Below are positions 17,111-25,595 of a DNA stretch of 64,000 nucleotides, one piece after another. The stretch's first letter is position 1. Each line of letters begins with the position of its first letter. This DNA is from Arthrobacter sp. SLBN-100 (lineage in GTDB: Bacteria; Actinomycetota; Actinomycetes; Actinomycetales; Micrococcaceae): NCBI RefSeq assembly GCF_006715305.1, contig NZ_VFMY01000002.1, positions 248,001 to 312,000 on the forward strand. Reading direction: 5' to 3'. Position numbers and translations under genes: made by a program. The notes below the pieces were generated by a model, which ran no database searches, was not told where the DNA came from, and saw nothing but the letters and a program-made list of their open reading frames with translations.

Positions 17111-18067
17111 TCAAGATTTAGTGGGCGCCGGGGCGTCCTCTGGCACCACGAACCCGAAGGAGGCATGGGCTGCCGTGCCCATATACATCAGCTCGACGTT
17201 GAATGTGCCCTCAGCCTCGCTGACGTAGTTGACCTCGACGTCAGGACTCAGGATCAGCTCGCGGTGCAGGGTGTGACCACCCTCGGCCACGCGAGCACGT
17301 GTCTGAAGGTAGGGCTCTTTCTCAGTGCTGCCGAGCGCGATGTTGAGTATCCCCTCGTCGCAGATTCGGTAGTCGTCGGGTCGGGGGCGAGTGTGCGGAT
17401 AAAGCACCAGTTCGATGACGCTTCGACCATCGGTCAGCGCCATGACCTCCGGTGCGCTGTCAGCAAGCCCCCAAAGGGCTTCGTGCTCCGAGGCATTCAG
17501 CGGATCTGTCGGGCGCAGGCCGATCGCATCGACGAAGAAGCGGCGCGCCTGCTCGACGTCCGGCACGGTCACCCGCACGCCTCGCACCGCTGCGTTGGTG
17601 TCCGGCCGCACCGGAACGCCCGAACTCACCGCCGGATCGTCCTCCATAATCTCCACCAGCGTGCCGTTGGGGTCAGCGACGCACGCGCGCCTGCGTCCGG
17701 GCGAGCCGATGGGGTCTATCTTCGGGTGTGTGCCGAGGGCGGCGAGCCTGGTCAGCGTGCCATCGAAGTCCAGTACGTGAACCATTAGCACGTTGTAGCC
17801 AACGACGTCGGGGGCCCAGTCCGCCGCACGGGGCCGCGGAGTCGGCTGCGTATACGAGAACAGCTCCAACTGCATGAAGTCGTTCCGGTCGATGGCCCAG
17901 CGCATATCCAGCGCAACCGTCGGCAGGTCGATCCCTTGCAACTGGGCGATCTCCGGTCCGGCGAAGGATGTTCCACCCGCATCGACGAAACCGAGTCCTT
18001 CAACGTACCAACGTGATACATCCGCCAGGCTGGCACGGCCACTTAAAGCGATTTGGTTGATCAGCAT
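17111..18067 (-). CDS. VOC superfamily protein, two-domain, lacking extradiol metal ligands
   Basis: A 318-residue protein with two vicinal-oxygen-chelate halves (~1-150 and ~160-305). It resembles dihydroxybiphenyl-type dioxygenases or glyoxalase-like enzymes in layout. At the positions where extradiol enzymes carry two His ligands it has GVRVTVPD and ILNIALGS; only the terminal Glu (FNVELMY) is kept. Metal-dependent ring cleavage is therefore doubtful and isomerase, lyase or binding roles are possible. The second of two ATG codons (18067) is preferred because GAGGAG lies 6 bases upstream. It follows a truncated FAD dehydrogenase and SnoaL fragment in the same direction. Confidence 0.75.
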   Translation of the reverse strand: MLINQIALSGRASLADVSRWYVEGLGFVDAGGTSFAGPEIAQLQGIDLPTVALDMRWAIDRNDFMQLELFSYTQPTPRPRAADWAPDVVGYNVLMVHVLDFDGTLTRLAALGTHPKIDPIGSPGRRRACVADPNGTLVEIMEDDPAVSSGVPVRPDTNAAVRGVRVTVPDVEQARRFFVDAIGLRPTDPLNASEHEALWGLADSAPEVMALTDGRSVIELVLYPHTRPRPDDYRICDEGILNIALGSTEKEPYLQTRARVAEGGHTLHRELILSPDVEVNYVSEAEGTFNVELMYMGTAAHASFGFVVPEDAPAPTKS

Positions 18068-18069
18068 CA

Positions 18070-18150
18070 TTACTCCTCGTTACGAGTGAGTCTGCCGACG
18101 CCACTGCCGGCGATGACGACGTCGTAGACTTCATTCCAGTTGTCGGACAT
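18070..18150 (-). pseudogene. FAD-dependent dehydrogenase, N-terminal stub
   Basis: ATG 18150, preceded by GAGAGGAAG, begins MSDNWNEVYDVVIAGSGVG, the start of a 3-ketosteroid-dehydrogenase-like FAD protein (compare EKWDEIYDVVVAGTGAGG at the start of the gene ending at 50636). After the GxGxxG start it runs into RLTRNEE and stops just before the VOC gene. About 520 codons have been deleted, probably in one event joining this stub to the VOC ribosome binding site. Confidence 0.75.
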
Positions 18151-18153
18151 TTG

Positions 18154-18330
18154 TAACTTCCTCTCGAACAGAGCTTTGGGGACCGGGCGCACCACCGGTT
18201 GACGATCGCGCCATTCACCAGACGGCAGAAACTGGGTTGAGGGAGCGGATGTGCCGGTATCGACGTACACCCGCCATGAGGCCATCGCTCCGCCCGATGT
18301 GTCGCATGGAGCCGTCACAGCGTATTCAGC
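18154..18330 (-). pseudogene. SnoaL-like (NTF2 fold) protein, C-terminal fragment
   Basis: The minus strand reads MASWRVYVDTGTSAPS, the same C-terminal strand as GLMTGWRVYVDTSRSNPSS at 50724-50862. It continues in frame, without a stop, into the FAD stub. The N-terminal part is lost. In both loci this fragment lies directly upstream of a KSTD-like FAD gene, so the pair was ancestrally one operon. Confidence 0.6.
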
Positions 18331-18552
18331 GGATCCTGCGCAGCACGTGCCCTGCGTTCGCCCATCCCAGAGCCCGTAACCGCAGCTCATCCAACGTGTC
18401 GGAAATGCTGTGAGTTACAACACTACCGTGGTGCCAGCATGTCGGACGCGGATCATCCTGTCAAGCCCCTTGACGAATATCGCTACCTCTGTCGTGAGGG
18501 CTGAGGAATCGCTCCGACGTCTCAACCTTGTTGAACCACTCATCGATGATCA

Positions 18553-19527
18553 GTGCGGTTTCGAGGCAACGAAGGCATCAAACACGTAACGACACCATAC
18601 GTAGCCTTCGCCGATTCCGACATAGTGCTCCATCCAGATACGATTCCGCTCCTTTTGAAGCACTTTAACGACCGGAGCGTGGCTCTGGCGGGACCCCGCG
18701 TCCTTGGCTGGGACCACGGAAAAGGCATGAACTGGATCGAACGGTACGAAGAGGCAAGATCCTCCCTGGATCTGGGGATTTTCCCTGCAACGGTCAGGCC
18801 TCGATCCCCTGTGTCGGGGCTGCCAGGTGCATTTCTGCTTGCCAGAACCGAAGCGCTGGGTGACGGATTCGCCGCTGGCAGCCGGGTCGGAGAGGACGTG
18901 GACCTCGTTTGGCGCATGGTTGAACAGGGATGGCGGGTACGCTTCGAACCGCAGGCAAAAGTTTGGCACGAACATCGGCAAAGCATCAGAGAATGGCTGT
19001 CCCGGAAGGCGTTCTATGGAACGTCGGCCCACGCCCTTTCTCTTAGGCACCCGGAGGCAATCGCGCCAGCGGTCTTCGCACCCTGGTCCGTCGCCGTCGT
19101 CGCCGTCCTCCTGTGCCAGCGCAAATGGTCGCTACCGGCAGCAGGAGCGATAGCTGCCTGTGCCGCATGGGGGATCTCCAAGAAACTCGGCAGAAGCACG
19201 CATCCAGTCCAAATTGCTGCCAGTCTGACTGCGCGCGGAGCACTCGCAGCACAAACGCAAACCATGGCCCTCCTTGTCCGCCACTGGTGGCCTCTGGCGA
19301 TTACCGGGAGCCTCTTCTCCCGGAGACTGCGACGCGCCCTTGCAATGGCTTGTGTAGTGGACGCGGTGTGGGAATACCACCGCACGCGTCCTCAACTCGG
19401 CTCTTTTCGGTTTGCCATTGCCCGTCGTCTCGACGATCTCGCGTACGGAACTGGAGTCTGGTCCAGCGCTCTGAGAGGCCGATCCCTCCGGTGCCTGCTG
19501 CCCGACGTCCGGAAGAACCCGAACTGA
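18553..19527 (+). CDS. mftF: Mycofactocin glycosyltransferase MftF, N-terminally truncated
   Basis: MftF is a membrane-associated family 2 glycosyltransferase that glycosylates the redox cofactor mycofactocin. The sequence starts inside the GT-A fold (NEGIKHVTTPYVAFADSDIV with the DSD metal motif) and keeps GLPGAFLLAR, the VGEDVDLVWR catalytic region and the hydrophobic C-terminal segments. The ~120-150 N-terminal residues with the nucleotide-binding start are missing. The frame begins at a chance GTG 18553 right after DNA with no mft similarity. At 324 residues versus roughly 470 for the family, activity is unlikely. The remaining frame is clean, so truncation may be recent. Confidence 0.75.
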   Translation: MRFRGNEGIKHVTTPYVAFADSDIVLHPDTIPLLLKHFNDRSVALAGPRVLGWDHGKGMNWIERYEEARSSLDLGIFPATVRPRSPVSGLPGAFLLARTEALGDGFAAGSRVGEDVDLVWRMVEQGWRVRFEPQAKVWHEHRQSIREWLSRKAFYGTSAHALSLRHPEAIAPAVFAPWSVAVVAVLLCQRKWSLPAAGAIAACAAWGISKKLGRSTHPVQIAASLTARGALAAQTQTMALLVRHWWPLAITGSLFSRRLRRALAMACVVDAVWEYHRTRPQLGSFRFAIARRLDDLAYGTGVWSSALRGRSLRCLLPDVRKNPN

Positions 19528-19619
19528 CAACCGCGATCTACATCGCTGGCCGATCACGTATGCGGCATAACGGAGATTCCGGCTGAGCTCAAATAGGACG
19601 GCCAAAAACGCCCAGGGAG

Positions 19620-19676
19620 ATGACCGCCAGAGTCAAAAGGATGAGCGAGGAGATCTTGGAGCACAAGGACATATGA
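19620..19676 (+). CDS. Tiny upstream ORF overlapping the mftG start
   Basis: ATG 19620, next to AGGGAG, encodes an 18-residue peptide (MTARVKRMSEEILEHKDI) whose TGA overlaps the mftG ATG as ATGA. The layout is that of translational coupling. It could be a leader peptide or only chance; no homologue is recognised. Confidence 0.3.
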   Translation: MTARVKRMSEEILEHKDI

Positions 19677-21268
19677 GATACGACTGCATCGTCGTGGGCG
19701 CCGGCGCCTCAGGGGCCCCCCTGGCGGCCCGACTAAGCGAAGACCCGCGACGAATCGTACTGCTGCTTGAAGCCGGTCCAGTCCCATCGAGCACGGAGGC
19801 CTACCCGTCAGAGTTGCTCAACTCAGGCACCGTGCAAGGCGCCATTCCAGGCCACCCTCACAACTGGTCACTCATGGGTCACCTCACCCCGGACCTGCCT
19901 TACACCATAGCCCGAGGCCGCATTCTGGGCGGGTCAACCGCGATCAGCGGGACATACTTTATCCGAGCGCCGAAGCAAGACTTTGACCGCTGGTCCGCTG
20001 AAGGCAATGTGGAGTGGACGTGGGACAAAGTCCTGCCCTTTTACAAAAAACTGGAGAATGACCTGCACTACGGTGAGAGCGGCGGCCATGGAAGGACTGG
20101 ACCAATGACAGTTTCCCTCCCGCCGCAAGACCATCCCGTAACAAAAGCCTTCGCCCAGGCCGCCAAAGAACTCGGCTTCCCAATGGAACCGGACAAGAAC
20201 AGCGAAGAAGATGAGCCCGGCTACGGACCAATGCCCTCGAACAGCATCGGGGGATTAAGAATCAACACCGGCATGGCTTACATAAATCCTGTTCGAGACC
20301 GCCCCAACCTGACAGTAGAGGGAAGCTCCTATGTACGCCGGGTATTGTTCGAAGGCACTCGGGCAGTAGCCGTAGAAGTTCTCCGGGACGGTCAAATTAT
20401 AACCATCGAAGCAAACGAAATTGTTCTCTGCGCCGGCGCCGTGAAGACGCCCCACATCCTCCTTCTGTCCGGCCTGGGCCCGGAGACCGAGCTGGACAGA
20501 TTCCTCATTCCGGTGATCAAACACCTTCCTGGCGTCGGAAAGAACTTCAGCGACCATCCCAACCGCGCCATTGGTTGGAGAACCAAAGTTCCGCTGATCG
20601 ACTATGGCACGACACAATCCATGGCAACCGTTCTCAATTTCACCGGCAGCGGTTCGCCCCGGTCAGGCGATCTGGAGATACTCCCACTTCTCAAACCAAT
20701 GGACTACCTGTTGACAGGAAGCCACCCAGGTGTACGGAATGGATCCCAAAATCCTTCAAAGGCCCTTCACCACGGTGACCTTGCCTTCCTCGTATCATTA
20801 CAAGCAGCAACATCGCGCGGTCAAATAACGCTGGAATCCGCAGACCCGGCAGTTCAGCCCCGAATCGACTTCAACTATTTCGCCACCGAGTCCGACCTCA
20901 AAGGGATGCGCGAAGGGGTTCGCACCGGCGTCCGTATGCTGCGGTCCAATGCCTTCAGTCCGATTTTCCAAGAGCTTACAGAGTTAACAGAGCCGATCCT
21001 TCAGAACGACAGGCTGCTCAATCATTGGATGCGCTCCCGTTTAGGAACGGCCATCCATCTTTGCGGCAGCGCGAAGTTCGGATCCCCGAACGACGCTGAA
21101 TCAGTAGTTGATCAACACGGCCGGGTCCACGGCGTGAAGGGCCTCCGCGTGGCGGACACGTCCATTCTGCCGACAGCACCCACCCCTGGCCCCGCGGCCA
21201 CAGCAGTACTCATTGGAGAGCGGATGGCCGAATTCATCCGAGGCCAGGGCGACGCGGGCGGCCATTAG
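19673..21268 (+). CDS. mftG: Mycofactocin-system GMC oxidoreductase MftG
   Basis: A 531-residue flavoprotein of the glucose-methanol-choline oxidoreductase family. The N-terminal FAD site is VVGAGASGAPLAARL, the ADP-ribose loop region RGRILGGSTAISGTYFIRAP, and the C-terminal part has HLCGSAKFG and TPGPAATAVLIGERMAEF. MftG is thought to pass electrons from reduced mycofactocin to the respiratory chain. It directly follows mftF, as in mycofactocin clusters. AAGGA lies close before the ATG and a tiny ORF overlaps the start. The gene looks complete, although the rest of the cluster (mftA-E) is not in the window; it may act only if those genes exist elsewhere. An IS256 remnant begins at its 3' end. 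Confidence 0.85.
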   Translation: MRYDCIVVGAGASGAPLAARLSEDPRRIVLLLEAGPVPSSTEAYPSELLNSGTVQGAIPGHPHNWSLMGHLTPDLPYTIARGRILGGSTAISGTYFIRAPKQDFDRWSAEGNVEWTWDKVLPFYKKLENDLHYGESGGHGRTGPMTVSLPPQDHPVTKAFAQAAKELGFPMEPDKNSEEDEPGYGPMPSNSIGGLRINTGMAYINPVRDRPNLTVEGSSYVRRVLFEGTRAVAVEVLRDGQIITIEANEIVLCAGAVKTPHILLLSGLGPETELDRFLIPVIKHLPGVGKNFSDHPNRAIGWRTKVPLIDYGTTQSMATVLNFTGSGSPRSGDLEILPLLKPMDYLLTGSHPGVRNGSQNPSKALHHGDLAFLVSLQAATSRGQITLESADPAVQPRIDFNYFATESDLKGMREGVRTGVRMLRSNAFSPIFQELTELTEPILQNDRLLNHWMRSRLGTAIHLCGSAKFGSPNDAESVVDQHGRVHGVKGLRVADTSILPTAPTPGPAATAVLIGERMAEFIRGQGDAGGH

Positions 21269-21269
21269 C

Positions 21270-21965
21270 TCCTCGTCATTTGGGAGACGAGGCAGCGCTG
21301 CAGTCAGCCTTCTCCAACCACCCGCGACATGCGAGCCATTTCTGCGTTTGGGCCCTCGCGCCCGCCCGTAGCGGGCATTGATCGACTCATTCGCGTTCGT
21401 CGGGCAGATCACCCGCCTGATCTCCTCCACGTCGTACCTCCAGGAACGGCACGAACTCAGCGCAGGAGGACTCCCAGAGCCGCGCGATCGCCGGATATAG
21501 CTGGCCCCATTCGGCCGTGAACTCGGCGAACCGGTCCTTCGCCGCTTGCTCGCACGGGGCCGTGAAGACCGACTTAAGGGCCTTGACGATACCGTCACGG
21601 TGCTGGCGTCCGGCGTAACGGAAGCGTTACGAATCAGATGCACGATGCACTGCTGCCGACCGTTCGCTCCCACGTGGTCGTGATCGCCTCCGGCAGACCC
21701 TTGAGCCCATCGCAGACAGCGATGAACGTCCTCCACGTCGCGGTTCTTTAACTCCGAGAACACTTGGAGCCACAAACGGGCACCCTCGGCGCCGTCGCCG
21801 GCCCAGATACCCAGGATCTCTCGCTCCCCACTTGTGGTGACCCCCATGACGACATAGAACGAGGTTTTGCGCAACCTGCGGGTCACAGACCTTGACCAGG
21901 ACCGTGTCAACGAACAGCACCGGATAGATCGGGTCCAAGGCCGGGCCACCATTCGGCCAGTTCCC
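21270..21965 (-). pseudogene. IS256-family (mutator) transposase, decayed C-terminal two thirds
   Basis: Family blocks appear in several minus-strand frames: DPIYPVLFVDTVLVKV, MGVTTSGEREILGIWAGDGA with EGARLWLQVFSELKNRDVED, QCIVHLIRN, and RYDVEEIRRVICPTNANESI. At least three frameshifts are present and the N-terminal third is missing. It abuts an acetyl-CoA synthetase remnant at ~21970, suggesting insertion into that gene followed by deletion. Confidence 0.85.
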
Positions 21966-21974
21966 CGTGGCGAA

Positions 21975-23160
21975 AAGGCCCAGGAGCCAGATGTCGCCGT
22001 CTTCGTCTTTCTCGGTGCGATTCGGAGTCTCCCCAGATGCCGCGGAGCATCGCGGGCGGGGCCGAGGTTCTGGGATCACCAGCAAACCGCCGTGACCGTT
22101 GGGCACATACTGGCCCATCTCGTCCACGACGTCCATGGCGATGCCGGGCAGCCGGACCTATGCGGAGCCGAGCTTGGTGGACGTGGCGGCAGACAGCGGA
22201 GCGATCATCTGGCGCCGGTTTCGGTCTGCCACTAGGTGTCAATGATGGGCGCCGGGTGGTCTTTCCTTTCGCCGTTCTTGCCGGCGTTGGCGGGATGACG
22301 TACCGGTACCACATCCACGCCTCGGGGTTGACGGGTTCGCCCCACCCAACCAAGCCCCCGCAGGGAGGAGAGGTCGTACTTCGCAGGGAACTCCGCGCCC
22401 CATTTCATGAAGGTGCGGAGGCGGTAGGGGCGGTGTAGACACCTTGCACTTCTCTCCACCATCTCCCACCAGCGGCCCTTGTGCGGGGAGTCGGGGTGCC
22501 TTCGTGCATGACCTGGGTGGCGCCGTGATGAGCGGGGCGTAGGCGACGTAGGAGTGGCCGGTGACCCACCCGACGTCGGCCGTGCAACAGCACACCTCGG
22601 TCTCGGGGTGCAGGTCGAACACGACGTTGTGCGTGTATTTGCTTGGATGAGGCAGTCGCCGGTGGTGTGCAGGATGCCCCTGCGTTTTCCGGTTGTCCCA
22701 GAGGTGTAGAGGATAAAGAGCGGGTGCTCGGAGTCATGCCCGACGGCGGTGTGCTCGGTGGGGCGACCTCGACGGTGTCGGCCCACCAGTGATCGCGGCC
22801 TTCGTGCCAGTCCACGTCCAGGCAGTTGCGCTTGACCACTACAACGTTCTGGACGGTGTGCTCACCCTCGTGCGATAGGGCCTCGTCCACTACGAATGTT
22901 CAGGGCGCTGGTCTTTGCCGCGCCGGTAGGTACCGTCGGTGGTGATCACGAGTTTGGCTTCGGCCTCGTCGATATGGGAGCGGAGGGCGTCGGAGGAGTG
23001 CCCGCCGAACAACACCGAGTGCACGGCGAGATGGCGCGAAGGCTAGCAGGGTGATTACGGCTTCCTGGATCATCGGCAGGTAGACGGCGACACGGTCACC
23101 CTGGCCACGCTAGGGGACTCGAAGGCGTTGGCGGCCTTTTTCACTTCTTCAGTGAGCTGG
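21975..23160 (-). pseudogene. Acetyl-CoA synthetase remnant
   Basis: Minus-strand frames carry acetyl-/propionyl-CoA synthetase blocks, strongly frameshifted: [37 protein letters not shown] then [26 protein letters not shown] (the AMP-binding P-loop), [36 protein letters not shown] and DEDGDIWLLG. The very N-terminus is cut off at 23160 by a resolvase fragment, and the C-terminus ends at an IS256 remnant. Not functional. Confidence 0.85.
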
Positions 23161-23164
23161 GCGT

Positions 23165-23400
23165 ATGCTCTCCGTCATGGGTTTCTTCGCCGAATTTGAA
23201 CGCTCCCTCATGAGAGAACGCCAAAAGGAAGGCATTGTCCTGGCCAAACGGCGCGGCGTCTACAAAGGACGCAATAAGACCCTCGCGCCGGAGAGGGCAA
23301 CCAAACTGGTCCAGCGCCGGCAGCGGTGCCCCGAAAGCCTTACTTGCCCGTGACTACGGAATCAGCAGGCAAACCGCGTTAAGAAGCACGGGAGGAGAAG
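23165..23400 (+). pseudogene. Serine resolvase fragment
   Basis: The plus strand reads MLSVMGFFAEFERSLMRERQ, KRRGVYKGRNKTL and, in a second frame, ALLARDYGISRQTA. It is the C-terminal half of a resolvase related to those at 7101 and 5610, here on the opposite strand. The catalytic domain is absent and the helix-turn-helix is frameshifted. Confidence 0.8.
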
Positions 23401-23632
23401 TAGTTGCGAGGACTCCCGTTGCATGACTCTTAAGTGGACGCAGGTCAGCGATGTGTTCAGGATGCTGTGGTTCGGCCCGCGTGCGGTATTTGGGTCCTAG
23501 GAGTCCCCGCTTGCCGTTAGTCCCCGGGTGGTCTTTCAATTTCTGTCCACGCCGGGACGTGCCAGGCACGGATCCGGGCGGACCCGGGAGTCGTTCCGGC
23601 GTGTTCGACTTGCCTGAGAACGGCCGGTGGGG
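23401..23632. other. Intergenic, nothing recognised
   Basis: No supported gene. A minus-strand frame (23354-23569) overlaps the resolvase fragment and matches no family I know. Confidence 0.3.
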
Positions 23633-24480
23633 TCAGAAAGAGTGTTCTGGGCCCGGGAATTGGCCGGAGCGGACATCGTGCCCGTAAGCCTTGGCAGCAT
23701 CAAATAGCGTGCTGCGAAGGTCTGCGTACTGTTTGACGAATTTCGCCATTCGTCCGCCGCGCAGGCCGGTCATGTCCTGCCACACGAGCACCTGGCCGGT
23801 GGTTTCCTTTCCCGCGCCGATGCCCACGGTGGGAACACTGAGCACGCAGAAGGCCCCTGCGTCGGCGAGGGCAACTGCATCATCGATCAGGCGCTGCGCG
23901 TCGTCGCCGCGGCCCTGCACCCGGTAACCCCCAGCGCATGCTCGCTCTGGGGGGTGAACCCGACGTGGGCCATGACCGGGATTCCGGCTTGCACCATGGC
24001 GCGGACAGTGGGCGCATAGTGTTGCCCGCCCTCGATCTTGACGGCGTGGGCCAGGCCTTCTTTGAGGAACCGGACGCCGGCGGAGACGGCCTGTTCCGGG
24101 GAAACCTCGTAGCTACCGAAAGGCAGGTCCGCCACGATCAGGGCGCGCTTGGCTGTCCTGGCGACAGCACGGCACAGCGGCAGCAACTCATCTACCGTCA
24201 CAGGAAGGCTGGTCTCGTTGCCGAACACGTTGTTCGATGCCGAGTCGCCCACGAGAAGCACCTCGATGCCGGCCGCGTCGAAAATTTCGGCCGTGTACTG
24301 TTCGTAGGCGGTAAGCATCGCAAACTTTTTGCCGTCCTTCTTAGCGGCTTGCAGGTGGTGAAGGCGCACCCTTTCCCGTTTGGGTCCTGAACCGGGGTCG
24401 GCAGACTGCCCAGGCCCGCTGCCGTATGGGTCACGGACGTCGGCGGACATCCTTGAATCAGCGCTGTTGCTTGAGGTCAT
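23633..24480 (-). pseudogene. panB: 3-methyl-2-oxobutanoate hydroxymethyltransferase (PanB), frameshifted
   Basis: PanB makes ketopantoate from 2-oxoisovalerate, the first step of pantothenate synthesis. The N-terminal two thirds are good ([54 protein letters not shown]). At ~23930 one base is missing, shifting the frame before [20 protein letters not shown]. In the second frame roughly 15 residues are deleted between AGAFCV and [14 protein letters not shown]. The C-terminal [14 protein letters not shown] is present. Two independent lesions mark it as a pseudogene. A panD gene with an intact frame lies 5 kb downstream. Confidence 0.85.
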
Positions 24481-24870
24481 GGTGTTCTCCTTGGGCAGGT
24501 TTGGTCCGCGGCTGAATACCGTGGTGATATACGACTGGGGCTGGCAAGTGAGTGGAAAGCTTCATCCAAGCAGTCTGGGGTGGCCCTACTCGAGCGCCCC
24601 GCTTGGGTGACGGCGCAGGAACGAGAATCAGTGGGCGGCCACTCTTCAGGAGTATCAGTCCTGGAGATGCTGCACCAACAGATCGTTCCTGTAGCGGAGC
24701 AAAACTCGTGGTGGTAGAGGATACCAATTCGAATGCGGAAGGTCGTCGATGTTCATGGCTTGTCGAGGTCTCTGGTTCGAAGTCTCCGCTGTCAGCATTT
24801 ACGCGGCCAGTCCGACTGAGTATCGAGGCGACTGCTCATGGCAACAATTCTAAGGTCCGGAAGCTGGCTA

Positions 24871-24930
24871 TGTATACAAATCCGCCCATATATTCGGCTC
24901 CGTTGCGTTTTTGGGTACATTTTGTATACA
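24871..24930. promoter_or_regulatory. Paired TGTATACA operators upstream of the GntR/prp unit
   Basis: The palindrome TGTATACA occurs exactly at 24871-24878 and 24923-24930, 52 bases apart centre to centre (about five helical turns). The second ends 8 bases before the GntR start codon. FadR-type GntR proteins bind short dyads containing GT and AC half sites, so looped autoregulation is likely. Confidence 0.6.
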
Positions 24931-24938
24931 CTGCACTC

Positions 24939-25580
24939 ATGCGTGCTAGTGAACGGGCTTACAAAACCCTGCGTGAAGACATCGTCGAGTGGCGTCTTTT
25001 GCCGGGGACTGTTCTGGCCGAGGTCGAACAATCCGAACGGCTTGGCCTCTCCCGGACACCCCTCCGGGAAGCCCTTGGCAGGCTAAGCGCTGAAGGTCTC
25101 ACGCAAACTGCCCCCGGGCGCGGTGTCGTCGTCAGCGATATCTCTTTGGAGGACGTTGACGAGCTCTTCGAGTTGCGCGAAATCCTAGAGTGCAGGGCAG
25201 CAGCTCTGGCTGCGCAACGGGGAGAGGTTAGCGTCTTCGCCGCGCTCTACACGGAACTAAGTGACGCTCCATTCCTCCTAGGCGCGGCTGACCCTGCCCG
25301 ACACAGCTATTACGCGCTGGTGGGCCGGTTGGATGAGGCCATCGACGCCGCTATAGCCAACTCCTACCTTGCTCAGGCCATGCGCAGCCTACGGGTTCAC
25401 CTTGTCCGGGTCCGGCGGCTGGCAGCCAACGACGATGGCAGGCTCACAGCCGCCGCCGCGGAACACGCTGCCATTGCCGAGGCCATTGCCGAGGGTAACC
25501 CCCGGCTGGCCGAGGCTGCCACCACTGTTCATTTGCATCGCAGTCTTTCCCACATCAAAGCCACCCACCAGCCCCACTGA
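24939..25580 (+). CDS. GntR-family (FadR-type) regulator, probable control of the methylcitrate genes
   Basis: A 213-residue protein. The N-terminal winged helix (RASERAYKTLREDIVEWRLL then TVLAEVEQSERLGLSRTPLREAL) is followed by a helical FCD ligand domain (LEDVDELFELREILECRAAA, then HAAIAEAIAEGNPRLAEAA). The chosen ATG 24939 gives the normal GntR N-terminus; the ORF extends upstream to 24552 only by chance and would overlap the operators. prpD starts 15 bases after its stop, so the regulator heads the operon. Its ligand is probably a propionate-pathway metabolite such as 2-methylcitrate; this is inferred from context. Confidence 0.85.
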   Translation: MRASERAYKTLREDIVEWRLLPGTVLAEVEQSERLGLSRTPLREALGRLSAEGLTQTAPGRGVVVSDISLEDVDELFELREILECRAAALAAQRGEVSVFAALYTELSDAPFLLGAADPARHSYYALVGRLDEAIDAAIANSYLAQAMRSLRVHLVRVRRLAANDDGRLTAAAAEHAAIAEAIAEGNPRLAEAATTVHLHRSLSHIKATHQPH

Positions 25581-25595
25581 AGGAGCACCAGCACC

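Noticed and set aside
17066..17788. Plus-strand open frame (240 codons) opposite the VOC gene
   Set aside because: Shadow of the minus-strand VOC gene; composition and lack of start signals argue against it.
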